Of a DNA stretch of 35,229 bases, positions 15,431 through 23,478 are shown piece by piece. The stretch is from NCBI GenBank assembly GCA_943359475.1, contig CALRHK010000006.1, positions 1 to 35,229 on the forward strand. Reading direction: 5' to 3'. This DNA comes from Candidatus Nomurabacteria bacterium. Its GTDB lineage: Bacteria > Patescibacteriota > Minisyncoccia > Phycocordibacterales > UBA9973. The notes under the pieces are model-generated. The model was not told the origin of the DNA, did not search any database, and worked only from the letters and a program-made list of their open reading frames with translations. Position numbers and translations under genes: made by a program. The stretch's first letter is position 1; each line of letters starts with the position of its first letter.

Positions 15431-15460
15431 AAAAGCGCCAAAGCTTTCGCTCTAGCGCCT
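15429..15460 (-). terminator. Terminator of the minus-strand structured RNA
   Basis: On the minus strand a 12-bp stem (15449-15460 with 15433-15444) closes on a GAAA tetraloop and runs into six U residues. Three of its pairs are G-U only on the minus strand and would be A-C mismatches on the plus strand, so it is built to work leftward. It overlaps the pilB stop codon. Confidence 0.85.
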
Positions 15461-15734
15461 ACACACAATACCCCCTTCTGGATCTCGCTTGAACCAAAAG
15501 TAGACTCGCAGCGGTCCAGGTTGTGTGTATTACCCTTTCACACCCCAGATCATAAATCTCTAAACAATCCTTGAAGCGTAAACGCTACAAGTAACGCATG
15601 GGTCGAGGATGGCCCCAGTACATTGTAAACAATAACCAAAACGTCCTTAACACGCATACCTAGAACCAAACGGTTGATTGCTTAGAGATTTATGACCTTG
15701 TGTGACACCACTCAATTTGTCTGAGTGGTAATGG

Positions 15735-15740
15735 TATACT
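15735..15740 (+). promoter_or_regulatory. Possible ruvB -10 element
   Basis: TATACT on the plus strand, about 60 bp before the ruvB ATG and inside the 5' part of the opposing RNA. No good -35 is present at 16-18 bp. If used, the ruvB transcript would overlap the RNA promoter in antisense. Confidence 0.35.
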
Positions 15741-15767
15741 TACACAGTAGTAATTATTTCTGACCAA

Positions 15768-15796
15768 AGCATAGCATTTTAATTATTTTTTGTCAA
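15768..15796 (-). promoter_or_regulatory. Promoter of the structured RNA
   Basis: On the minus strand TTGACA (15791-15796), a 17-bp spacer and TATGCT (15768-15773), predicting a start near 15761. The -35 lies 4 bp from the ruvB start codon on the other strand. Confidence 0.75.
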
Positions 15797-15800
15797 GACC

Positions 15801-16802
15801 ATGGAAGAACACCCTTCGAAACCAAAAGATGACCACTTTTTAGATAACTCTCTTCGTCCGAGCACCTGGGATGAGTATATTGGCCAAGATACGATTAAAA
15901 AAAATGTTCGTATTCTTTTGCAGGCCGCAAGTGAGCGTGATCACCCTGCTGAGCATTTGCTTTTTCATGGTCCACCAGGACTTGGAAAAACAACCTTTGC
16001 GCATCTCATTGCAAAAGAAACAGGGCGACAACTCAAAAGCACTTCAGGACCCGCAATTGAAAAGGTTGGAGACCTTGCTTCAATACTCACAAATCTCAGT
16101 CCGGGAGATATTTTGTTTATCGATGAAATTCATCGACTTAATAAAATGATTGAAGAGGTGCTCTATCCAGCAATGGAATCAGGCATGCTCGATATTATTA
16201 TTGGGAAAGGTCCCTCAGCACGAACAATTCAGCTTGACCTACCACCCTTTACACTCGTTGCAGCGACTACGCGAATAGCGCTTCTTTCTTCCCCACTACG
16301 CTCACGATTTTCTGGTGGAGTATTTCGTCTAGAGTTTTATTCTGAAAAAGAAGTTGCTGAGATTCTTCGTCGAAGTGCTCGTGTTCTTGGAATAACAATC
16401 ACTGAAGATGGTATTGCTGAAATTGCTCGTCGCTCACGATTTACACCTCGTACTGCAAATTATTTTTTGAAACGTTGTCGTGACTATGCGCAGGTACACA
16501 AAACACCGCTCGATAAGGACACTGTAGTGAAAGCACTTTCACTACTTGGTGTTGATGAGCTTGGACTCAATGAATCAGACCGTCGAATTCTTTCCGTCAT
16601 TATTGAAAAATTTAACGGTGGACCAGTTGGACTCAACACTCTCGCTGCAGCAACGAGTGAAGAAGAGGCAACGATAGAAGAGGTTATCGAACCCTATTTA
16701 ATTCAATCGGGTCTTCTTGAACGTACTCTACGAGGTCGTACCGTCACCAAAAAAGCCTATGAGCATTTAGATTTTGATATCCCAGAAAACTTATTTAGTT
16801 AA
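15801..16802 (+). CDS. ruvB: Holliday junction DNA helicase motor RuvB
   Basis: RuvB is the AAA+ hexameric motor that pulls DNA through the RuvA-bound junction. The 333-residue protein has the family start LRPSTWDEYIGQ, Walker A HGPPGLGKTT (56-65), Walker B ILFIDEIHRL (104-113), sensor 1 AATTR, arginine finger region SPLRSRF, and a C-terminal winged helix that ends ...RTVTKKAYEHL. The length is normal. The yebC gene follows 11 nt later and ruvC overlaps yebC, so ruvB-yebC-ruvC form one unit. No Shine-Dalgarno motif precedes the ATG. Confidence 0.97.
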   Translation: MEEHPSKPKDDHFLDNSLRPSTWDEYIGQDTIKKNVRILLQAASERDHPAEHLLFHGPPGLGKTTFAHLIAKETGRQLKSTSGPAIEKVGDLASILTNLSPGDILFIDEIHRLNKMIEEVLYPAMESGMLDIIIGKGPSARTIQLDLPPFTLVAATTRIALLSSPLRSRFSGGVFRLEFYSEKEVAEILRRSARVLGITITEDGIAEIARRSRFTPRTANYFLKRCRDYAQVHKTPLDKDTVVKALSLLGVDELGLNESDRRILSVIIEKFNGGPVGLNTLAAATSEEEATIEEVIEPYLIQSGLLERTLRGRTVTKKAYEHLDFDIPENLFS

Positions 16803-16813
16803 ACTTATCTTCA

Positions 16814-17350
16814 ATGAGCCATTCGCAATGGGAAAAGAAAAAATATAAGAAGGCAGCAAGTGAGGCCAAAGTGAGTAAGCTTTATTCAAAACTTGTTCGC
16901 AACATTATGACCGAAGCAAAACTTTCTGGTGGTAATCGTGATGCATCAGGATTAAAGGCGGCTATCGCAAAAGCCCGTGCGGTTGATATGCCAAGCGACA
17001 ACATTGAACGTGCAATTAAAAAAGCGAATGAGCAATCGACACAGATGGAATCAATTACCTATGAAGCCTATGGCCCCGGTGGTGTGGGAATGATTATCGA
17101 AGCACTTACCGATAACCGCAACAAAGCGGCTCAAGAAATAAAACATATTCTTTCAAAAAATGGTGCGAGCCTTGGCGCAATTGGCTCAGTAACATGGTCG
17201 TTCTCAAAAGAACTCACCGAAGAAGGTTTTGTTTGGAGACCAACAACACTCCTTCCGCTCAACGAAGAAGATGCCTCATTACTCACACTTCTCATCGATG
17301 AGCTTGAAGAAAATGATGAAGTACAAGACGTCTATACAAACCATGAATAG
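16814..17350 (+). CDS. yebC: YebC/PmpR-family protein, shortened form
   Basis: YebC proteins are DNA-binding regulators and, in recent work on the family, relieve ribosome stalling. This one has the normal N-terminal helical domain (SQWEKKKYKKAASEAKVSKLYSKL...; the usual HSKW is here HSQW) and the EAYGPGGVGMIIE core. The usual length is about 240-250 but this has 178. After GSVTWSF the sequence jumps almost at once to LLPLNEEDASLLTLLIDELEE, so a block of about 60 residues of the C-terminal lobes is missing. The reading frame is clean and the end EVQDVYTNHE is canonical, so this is a compact family form rather than a frameshift. It lies between ruvB and ruvC and overlaps ruvC by 8 nt. Confidence 0.9.
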   Translation: MSHSQWEKKKYKKAASEAKVSKLYSKLVRNIMTEAKLSGGNRDASGLKAAIAKARAVDMPSDNIERAIKKANEQSTQMESITYEAYGPGGVGMIIEALTDNRNKAAQEIKHILSKNGASLGAIGSVTWSFSKELTEEGFVWRPTTLLPLNEEDASLLTLLIDELEENDEVQDVYTNHE

Positions 17351-17831
17351 TACCCGCATTATTGCAATCGACCCAGGCTACGATCGTGTGGGCGTTGCGG
17401 TGTTAGAAAAAAAACCCGGCGCAAAAGAGATAGTGCTCTACTCAACTTGCATTACTACAAATCAGAAACAAAGCATTGCTGAGCGTATTTTTGTAATCGG
17501 TACTGAGATCGCACGAGTCATTTCGGAGTATACCCCTGTCGCGCTTGCGATCGAAAAACTTTATTTCACCACCAATCAAAAAACTGCAATGGGAGTTTCT
17601 GAGGCTCGTGGCGTTATTATCTACGAAGCACTACGGGCACATCTTACACTTTTTGAATACACACCTATTGAAATTAAAGTAGCAGTCACTGGATATGGAA
17701 AAGCCACAAAAGATGCAGTACACCTTATGATAAACAAGCTGGTTTCCCTTGAAAAACAAAGACGATTTGATGATGAGATCGATGCTATTGCTATTGGGCT
17801 CACCTGTTTAGCTCGCGAAAAATTCAAATAA
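17343..17831 (+). CDS. ruvC: Crossover junction endodeoxyribonuclease RuvC
   Basis: RuvC is the dimeric resolvase that cuts Holliday junctions in step with RuvAB. With the ATG at 17343 the protein has 162 residues, the family length. The acidic catalytic residues are in place: Asp10 in IAIDPGYD, Glu71 in AIEKLYF, and the C-terminal group DDEIDA (Asp143/144 and Asp147). A longer in-frame reading from 17229 would add 38 residues read over yebC and is rejected. The start overlaps the last 8 nt of yebC, implying translational coupling. Confidence 0.95.
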   Translation: MNSTRIIAIDPGYDRVGVAVLEKKPGAKEIVLYSTCITTNQKQSIAERIFVIGTEIARVISEYTPVALAIEKLYFTTNQKTAMGVSEARGVIIYEALRAHLTLFEYTPIEIKVAVTGYGKATKDAVHLMINKLVSLEKQRRFDDEIDAIAIGLTCLAREKFK

Positions 17832-17912
17832 GTACGTATCAGCTCACCATTTTCCACAATACTCAGATAAAAAGCTTGCCAAGTTTTTCAAGTTTTGTTA
17901 CAACTATGAAAT

Positions 17913-17927
17913 CGCGAACATATCGCG
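17913..17927. promoter_or_regulatory. Short inverted repeat upstream of the acidic-protein gene
   Basis: CGCGA and TCGCG flank a 5-bp ACATA centre, 31 bp before the start codon. It may be an operator or a small leader hairpin; there is no further support. The rest of the 127-bp gap after ruvC shows nothing recognisable. Confidence 0.3.
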
Positions 17928-17958
17928 CATTACTAATAACTAATGTAACGAGCGTACT

Positions 17959-18120
17959 ATGAGTTATAACGACGAGGAAATTGATTCACAATCAGAAGAA
18001 GACTTCGATGGATCAAATCCACTTAATGATGCGTTTCTAGATGACGACCTTGGTCTAGAGGCCGATGATGTTGCTCTTGATCTCTCTGATGATGAAGAGG
18101 AGGACGAAGAGATGTACTAA
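17959..18120 (+). CDS. Very acidic small protein, unknown function
   Basis: This 53-residue protein begins MSYNDEEIDSQ and ends EEEDEEMY. It has 24 Asp/Glu, no Lys or Arg, and no membrane segment. Codon-level coherence, a good start and a terminator immediately after the TAA support a real gene. It could be a DNA mimic, a chaperone-like tail, or a polymerase/ribosome-associated acidic peptide; none of these is shown. It follows ruvC by 127 bp, with a small inverted repeat between. The family is unrecognised. Confidence 0.65.
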   Translation: MSYNDEEIDSQSEEDFDGSNPLNDAFLDDDLGLEADDVALDLSDDEEEDEEMY

Positions 18121-18123
18121 AAT

Positions 18124-18146
18124 AAAACACCCCCACGGGGTGTTTT
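18124..18146. terminator. Bidirectional terminator between the acidic gene and tyrS
   Basis: AAAACACCCC and GGGGTGTTTT form a 10-bp stem with loop CAC, then ATTTT on the plus strand. It sits between two convergent genes and overlaps the last bases of tyrS. Confidence 0.88.
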
Positions 18147-19500
18147 ATTTTGTCTCGATTTTTATAAAACGATGCTTTCCAATTTTATATACTGCGTTCT
18201 CAGCAGGTGCAAGCGGATCTTCGATTTTATTACCTGTAGTAAGGTTTGTAACCGCACCGCCCTCAATAAGACGACGCCATTCTGTTTTTGAGGCAATAAT
18301 TTCTTTTTCAATAAGTATCTCGGCGAGCACTCCGGTGTATTCAATAGTTTCTACATCATCGGGTATTTCTTTTTTTTGAAATTTGGTAACAAAATCATTT
18401 TCCGCACTCACCGCTGCTCCTTCTCCATGATAGAGTGCGACAATCTCATGCGCGAGGCGCATTTTTGCGTCACGAGGATTGAGTGTACCCTTCTTCATTT
18501 TCTCGAGCATTTCTTCTACCTCATCACTTGGAGTATAGGTGCAGAGTTCAAAATAACTTCCAAGCACAGCATCGGGAATAGACATTACCTTCCCAAACAT
18601 ATCTGTAGGTATATCGGTTACACCAATATAATTATCAAGACTTTTTGACATTTTTTCTTTACCATCAAGACCCGGAAGAATCGAAAAGGCGAGCACTGCC
18701 TGTGGAACTTGCTTGTTGAGGCGCATCACATCACGTCCCATGAGCATATTGAATGTTTGATCACTACCACCAACTTCAAGATCGCAAGCACCATAGATAG
18801 TTGCGAGGAGAGTCGAGTCAATACCTTGGAGGACTGGGTACATCATTTCATGCATATACAGTTCGTTACCACTTGCAAGTCGATCTTGAAAAAGGTCACG
18901 CTCTATCAAACGGGCATGGGTAATATGTCGGAGCGTAGCGAGTACTCGTGAAAATGAAACCGAATGTACAACTGGTCGCTTAAGGTGTGTGTATTGCATT
19001 CGTGTTTCGTTGTAGAGTACTGCTTTTCCTACAAATGAGTTTGGGTCAATTTGTTTCCCTTCGTACTCAATTGTAGTACCTTTTCCTGGAGCAATATCTG
19101 CAACATCGAGAAACCAATCTGAATTTTTTATCCAGGTAAATACTTTTTCGTCTGTGAGAAGAATTTTACCAACCTGTTCAAGGTATGTGTGCATGTTTTT
19201 TTCAATTTCTTCTTGGGCTAGTTCTGGACGAACCTTACTTTTACCAGTTGGGTCACCAATCATAGTCGTATAGTCGCCAATTAAAAAAACTACCTTACAA
19301 CCAAGATCTTGGAATTTCCTGAGTTTGCGCAACACCACAGCATGTCCAAGATGGAGATCGGGTCGAGTTGGATCAACTCCAAATTTAATTACGATTTGGT
19401 TTGGGTTTTCGATGAGTTTTTTGCGGAAGAGCCCCTCTGGGTCAATAAACTCACTCACTCCCCGACTGAGTAATTCATCTAATTCTTTTTCTTTCGTCAT
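18145..19500 (-). CDS. tyrS: Tyrosyl-tRNA synthetase
   Basis: This class I synthetase charges tRNA-Tyr. The 451-residue protein has the HIGH-type motif HLGH (50-53) after KFGVDPTRPDL, the KMSKS motif near 282-286 (KEKMSKSLDNY), and a C-terminal S4-like RNA-binding domain (about 385-445, with EWRRLIEGGAVTNL). The 120-215 region (DWFLDVADIAPGKG...) is longer than in the short E. coli-type enzyme and resembles the TyrZ-like branch. A TATGAT element lies 11 nt before the ATG, giving at most a few leader nucleotides. It converges with the acidic-protein gene on a shared terminator. Confidence 0.95.
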   Translation of the reverse strand: MTKEKELDELLSRGVSEFIDPEGLFRKKLIENPNQIVIKFGVDPTRPDLHLGHAVVLRKLRKFQDLGCKVVFLIGDYTTMIGDPTGKSKVRPELAQEEIEKNMHTYLEQVGKILLTDEKVFTWIKNSDWFLDVADIAPGKGTTIEYEGKQIDPNSFVGKAVLYNETRMQYTHLKRPVVHSVSFSRVLATLRHITHARLIERDLFQDRLASGNELYMHEMMYPVLQGIDSTLLATIYGACDLEVGGSDQTFNMLMGRDVMRLNKQVPQAVLAFSILPGLDGKEKMSKSLDNYIGVTDIPTDMFGKVMSIPDAVLGSYFELCTYTPSDEVEEMLEKMKKGTLNPRDAKMRLAHEIVALYHGEGAAVSAENDFVTKFQKKEIPDDVETIEYTGVLAEILIEKEIIASKTEWRRLIEGGAVTNLTTGNKIEDPLAPAENAVYKIGKHRFIKIETK

Positions 19501-19596
19501 GTGCTCACTTTATCATAGATACGTCTGTTCGATAAGGGATCTACTCTGTAATACCAACCATACCCATACGTCCTTGTGGTATAGTTAAAATAATCT

Positions 19597-22119
19597 ATGA
19601 AAAAAATTTCATTTAAGGAAATAGTGCGCCGTCTACCTAAAAAACCTGAAAAACACCTTATTAAAAATGCTTTTTTGCTTGGTGGGGCAACTTTGCTTTT
19701 TATTGGCGGGGCGCTCTTTATATGGCTTGCGACAATACAAATTCCTGACTTTAAAACATTTGATGAGCGCAAAGTCGCAAAATCAACAAAGATATATGAT
19801 CGCACGGGTCAAATTCCCCTCTACGACATCCATGAAAATGTAAAACGCACCGTGATACCCCTCGAAGAAATGGGTCAAAATATAAAAAACGCTACGATTG
19901 CCATTGAAGATGCTGATTTCTATCAACACAATGGTATTCGAATTAAATCAATCATTCGCGCGATATTTGCGAATATTACTTCAGTAAAAATTTCCCAAGG
20001 TGGTTCAACAATTAGCCAACAGGTAGTAAAGAGGACGCTTCTCTCTGATGAACAAACGTATACCAGAAAAATTAGAGAAGCAATTCTTACTTTAAAGCTT
20101 GAAAAAGCACTCACAAAAGATGAAATTTTAGCGATTTATCTCAATGAAGCTCCTTATGGAGGCACAGTATATGGCGTACAAGAAGCATCAAAAATGTATT
20201 TTAATAAAAATGCTAAGGATCTTACTCTTGCAGAATCTGCATACCTCGCCGCAATTACAAAAGGTCCTTCGTATTACTCACCCTATGGGAAACATCGATC
20301 TGAGCTCGAATCACGAAAAGATACTGTACTTATAAAAATGAAAGAGCAGGGTTATATTACCGACGAAGAATATACAACTGCACGAGCTGAGAAAGTAACC
20401 TTTCAGCCCGACCAACAAACAGGTATTAAAGCTCCCCACTTTGTCTTTTTTATAAAGCAATATTTAGAAGAGAAGTATGGAGTTGATATGGTTGCTTCTG
20501 GTGGACTCAAGGTAACAACAACACTTGATTATGACCTTCAACAAAAAGCGGAGAAAGCAATTACTGATCACATAACCCAAATTCAAAAAGACTACAACGG
20601 CTCAAATGCTGCCCTCGTTGCGATTGATCCAAAAACAGGACAAATACTTGCAATGGTTGGTTCACGAAACTATTTCGATAAAGCAATTGATGGTAACTTT
20701 AATGTTGCTACAGCTCAACGACAACCAGGATCCTCTTTTAAGCCTTTTGTATACGCAACTGCATTTGAAAAAGGATATACCCCTGAGACGGTTCTCTTTG
20801 ATGTACGAACAGAATTTAATGCTTCGTGTGACCCTTCTGCAACGAGCACAAAAGCAACTTGTTATAACCCTGATAACTTTGATAATGCATTTCGTGGCCC
20901 AATGATGCTTCGTGATGCGCTTGCTCAATCTATTAACATTCCCGCGATTAAGCTTCTCTATCTTGTTGGTGTGAAAGATGCGCTTAAAACAGCGCGTGAT
21001 ATGGGTATCAAAAGCCTTACTGACTCATCACGTTATGGTCTTACTCTTGTAATTGGAGGTGGGGAAGTCTCACTTTTAGATATGACAACTGCTTATAGTA
21101 CCTTTGCGGATACTGGTACCTATCATCCAAACAAAGGAATTCTTAAGGTTGAAGATGATCATGGTACTGTTCTTGAAGAATACGAAGATCAGGGAACTAC
21201 TGCACTCCCTGCAAATGTTGCCCTTACTATTTCAGATGTGCTTTCTGACAACAACGCTCGTATTCCAACATTTGGTGCAAATTCCCCACTTGTAGTTCCT
21301 GGATATGATGTTGCTGCTAAAACAGGTACCACAAATAATAATAAAGATGCGTGGACAATGGGATATTCTCCAAATCTTGCTGTAGGTGTTTGGGTAGGAA
21401 ATAACGATAATACTCCTATGAAAAAAGGTGGCTCTGCACTTGCGGGTCCTATTTGGAATCAATTTATGAGAAGTGCCCTTCCAAAATTTGAAAACACAAG
21501 CTTTGAGGCACCAGCACCAATTCAATCTGGTGATAAACCTGTCTTTCGTGGTATTTGGCAAGGGGGTGAAAGTTTTGTAATTGATACTATCTCTGGAAAA
21601 CTCGCAACAGATGCCACACCGAGTGAAACACGCAAAGAAATTGCGATTACAAACGTACACGATATTCTCTATTGGGTTGATAAAGATAATCCTACTGGTC
21701 CCGCACCAAGCAATCCTAGAAATGATTCACAATTTACCAATTGGGAAACTGCAGTGCAACGTTGGTGGTCAAGTCATTCACAAAATTATCCAGTTGTTAC
21801 TGCCTCACAAAAACCTACTAGTTACGATGATATACATATCGTCGGACAAAACCCTATACTCACCATACTTACTCCTTTACCTGGAAGTATTATTCCTTTA
21901 AATGGCTCAACAATGGTTTCTGTAAGTGTTTCAGGTCCTCGACCAATTACTCGCTATGACTATTTTATAAACAACGAATTTATTGGCACAAGTATAAACC
22001 CCTTCTTTACCCTCACGAGCGATGAACTACACTCTGTTGGTGAAAAAGAACTTCGTGTGGTTGTTTACGATACTGTTTATAACCAGGGTGAGAGTAGGAG
22101 TACTTTTTCTGTACAATAA
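19597..22119 (+). CDS. Bifunctional class A penicillin-binding protein (PBP1A-like)
   Basis: This membrane-anchored peptidoglycan synthase of 840 residues has a short cytoplasmic tail, one membrane helix (about 25-45), and a GT51 glycosyltransferase domain with catalytic IEDADFYQHNG, GGSTISQQVVK and EAPYGGTVYG motifs. The transpeptidase domain carries SxxK in GSSFKPF (nucleophile Ser near 378), the SxN motif SIN, and KTGTT near 574. After about 660 there is a Pro-rich linker and a C-terminal Ig-like domain (about 745-840, starting ILTILTPLPGS), which is less usual and could bind the envelope or a partner. A TATAGT element lies 11 nt before the ATG. A palindromic terminator lies 55 nt past the stop, inside the convergent gene. 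Confidence 0.93.
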   Translation: MKKISFKEIVRRLPKKPEKHLIKNAFLLGGATLLFIGGALFIWLATIQIPDFKTFDERKVAKSTKIYDRTGQIPLYDIHENVKRTVIPLEEMGQNIKNATIAIEDADFYQHNGIRIKSIIRAIFANITSVKISQGGSTISQQVVKRTLLSDEQTYTRKIREAILTLKLEKALTKDEILAIYLNEAPYGGTVYGVQEASKMYFNKNAKDLTLAESAYLAAITKGPSYYSPYGKHRSELESRKDTVLIKMKEQGYITDEEYTTARAEKVTFQPDQQTGIKAPHFVFFIKQYLEEKYGVDMVASGGLKVTTTLDYDLQQKAEKAITDHITQIQKDYNGSNAALVAIDPKTGQILAMVGSRNYFDKAIDGNFNVATAQRQPGSSFKPFVYATAFEKGYTPETVLFDVRTEFNASCDPSATSTKATCYNPDNFDNAFRGPMMLRDALAQSINIPAIKLLYLVGVKDALKTARDMGIKSLTDSSRYGLTLVIGGGEVSLLDMTTAYSTFADTGTYHPNKGILKVEDDHGTVLEEYEDQGTTALPANVALTISDVLSDNNARIPTFGANSPLVVPGYDVAAKTGTTNNNKDAWTMGYSPNLAVGVWVGNNDNTPMKKGGSALAGPIWNQFMRSALPKFENTSFEAPAPIQSGDKPVFRGIWQGGESFVIDTISGKLATDATPSETRKEIAITNVHDILYWVDKDNPTGPAPSNPRNDSQFTNWETAVQRWWSSHSQNYPVVTASQKPTSYDDIHIVGQNPILTILTPLPGSIIPLNGSTMVSVSVSGPRPITRYDYFINNEFIGTSINPFFTLTSDELHSVGEKELRVVVYDTVYNQGESRSTFSVQ

Positions 22120-22121
22120 CC

Positions 22122-22379
22122 TTACTTAAAATGGGTAATATGTGCTTGTGGTAAGTGTAATTTGATTTCATCTAACAAGAGCTCTTTTTTAAAAAAGAGC
22201 TCTTGTTTTTCTATAGGACTTAGTTTAAAAGAGATAATTCCATTCTTAACTATAATTGATTCAATAGGAATTTTCCTTTTTATTAACTTTGAAGTAATTT
22301 CACTAATTGACGTACGAACAGTCTCTTCTGAAACAATAATATTTTTATATTTTAACAGGAGATCTCCAACATTTTTCAT
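22122..22379 (-). CDS. DUF721/DciA-like small protein
   Basis: This 85-residue protein contains IIVKNGIISFKLSPIEKQEL followed by a helix and LPQAHI. That is the pattern of the DUF721/DciA core, a beta hairpin ending in a 'SP.K.E' turn and then a helix leading to a terminal strand. DciA proteins help load the replicative helicase DnaB in bacteria lacking DnaC. Position supports this: it follows dnaN with a 1-nt gap, where recF/DUF721 genes often lie, and no recF is present. The identification is tentative because the protein is short. It contains a perfect 32-bp palindrome in its coding sequence. Confidence 0.5.
   Translation of the reverse strand: MKNVGDLLLKYKNIIVSEETVRTSISEITSKLIKRKIPIESIIVKNGIISFKLSPIEKQELFFKKELLLDEIKLHLPQAHITHFK
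22175..22210 (+). terminator. 32-bp perfect palindrome plus T tract, likely PBP gene terminator
   Basis: ACAAGAGCTCTTTTTT (22175-22190) is followed directly by its exact reverse complement (22191-22206) and then T residues. It lies past the PBP stop on the plus strand, but entirely inside the coding region of the convergent DUF721-like gene, where it encodes an ELFFKKELL segment. Confidence 0.7.
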
Positions 22380-22380
22380 A

Positions 22381-23478
22381 TTACCTATTCATTGGCATTA
22401 TAAGATACAAGAAAGAAGTATCATTTACCCCAGTAATAACCATCGCTTTTCCTTCACCGTGTGCACGAAGGACTACACTTTCTTTATTTATTGATTGAAA
22501 ACATTCAAAGAAATATTTGTAGTTAAAATTCATTTCTATTGAATCACCTTGAATAACACCCTCAATTCGCGCTGTTGTTTCACCAATGTCATTATTTTTA
22601 GCGAAGAGCGCTATATATTTATCTTTTGGTCGTGCAGTAAGAGTAATTTGATTGAATTTATCAGAAAAGACGTTTGAAACTTTTAATGCTTGGAGAATTT
22701 CTTGCTTTAATACTGTAATGGTAGTTATGGGTTCTTTTGGAATAATTTGTTTATAGTCTGGAAAAACTCCATCAATAATTCTTGAGGTAATGTATAAACC
22801 GCTCAAAACAAGCGCTAGTTGATTCTTTGAGAACTTAAGGAGTAACTCATCATTATCTTCCGGAAGAACCCTTAAAAGCTCAATAACGTTCTTGTAGGGG
22901 ATGATAAGTGATATACCTTCAGGTATTCCTTTTACCTTAAAACGTTTTTCCGCAAGCCGAAATGAATCAGTAGCAACAAATATTAAAAATTCACCCTCGC
23001 TATATACATACACGCTTGAAATTTCTGGTTTTATATCAGAAAATGACGCACTATAACAAACTGCTTTTACCCCTTCGGTAAATGTTTTATGAGGAATCAC
23101 AATTTCTTCACCTTCTATAAAAGGAATTGTTGGAAAATCTTCATGGTTTTGGGTCTTAAGGACAACCGTATTGGTCTTTGTTGTAATAGTGAGCGTATCA
23201 CCTTCTCCAACAAGGATTACGGTCTCATTTTTTGAAAGTGAAGAGAAAAATGCTGAAAGAATAATACCTTTCACAGCACAAACACCCTCCTTTTCTATTT
23301 TTGCAGGAATTTCTATTTCAAGCCCTAGACTTAAATTGGTTGCACGTAACTTAATAGTTTTTCCTGATGCAATACAAAGAATAGAACCTAGAATGGGTAG
23401 CGCTAAATTTTTACCTGTAATTCGATCTGCTCGAATGATTGCATCTTTAATTTTTTCACCCTGACATTCTGCTTTCAT
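22381..23478 (-). CDS. dnaN: DNA polymerase III beta subunit (sliding clamp)
   Basis: The clamp is a ring-shaped homodimer that tethers polymerase to DNA. The 365-residue protein has the three-domain clamp layout. Domain 1 carries LPILGSILCIASGKTIKLRATNLSLGLE (quoted in two parts: LPILGSILCIAS, then TNLSLGLE). Domain 2 carries the FSDIKPEISSVYVY segment, and domain 3 ends in the conserved MPMNR tail motif (family: MPMR/MPMRL). It lies downstream of dnaA across the DnaA-box region and upstream of the DUF721-like gene. The length matches the family. Confidence 0.95.
   Translation of the reverse strand: MKAECQGEKIKDAIIRADRITGKNLALPILGSILCIASGKTIKLRATNLSLGLEIEIPAKIEKEGVCAVKGIILSAFFSSLSKNETVILVGEGDTLTITTKTNTVVLKTQNHEDFPTIPFIEGEEIVIPHKTFTEGVKAVCYSASFSDIKPEISSVYVYSEGEFLIFVATDSFRLAEKRFKVKGIPEGISLIIPYKNVIELLRVLPEDNDELLLKFSKNQLALVLSGLYITSRIIDGVFPDYKQIIPKEPITTITVLKQEILQALKVSNVFSDKFNQITLTARPKDKYIALFAKNNDIGETTARIEGVIQGDSIEMNFNYKYFFECFQSINKESVVLRAHGEGKAMVITGVNDTSFLYLIMPMNR

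Larger units (their letters stand above)
15429..15761 (-). ncRNA. Candidate structured RNA of about 330 nt, unknown class
   Basis: The 370-bp pilB-ruvB gap has no reading frame but carries a minus-strand promoter (TTGACA-17-TATGCT) and a GNRA-loop terminator. Four helices are visible. A 22-bp helix pairs 15548-15569 with 15676-15697, and a 6-bp extension pairs 15538-15543 with 15700-15705. An 8-bp hairpin is 15707-15714/15722-15729. A 9-bp helix is 15460-15468/15521-15529. A 7-bp hairpin is 15475-15481/15494-15500. Smaller hairpins lie at 15575-15586 and 15664-15675. Non-Watson-Crick pairs in these helices are G-U on the minus strand and A-C on the plus strand, which fixes the strand. I found no RNase P, tmRNA, SRP or 6S signature. 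It could be an unknown CPR RNA or a very divergent known one. Confidence 0.72.

Noticed and set aside
15429-15761. Identification of the structured RNA as RNase P RNA, tmRNA, SRP RNA or 6S RNA
   Set aside because: The conserved RNase P P4 core, the tmRNA tRNA-like ends and T-loop, and the SRP tetraloop domain are not visible, and the length is too great for 6S RNA. A very divergent member cannot be excluded.
17229-17342. Longer N-terminus for RuvC
   Set aside because: The extra 38 residues are read across yebC and do not match the family, whose start MNSTRIIAIDPG fits the ATG at 17343.
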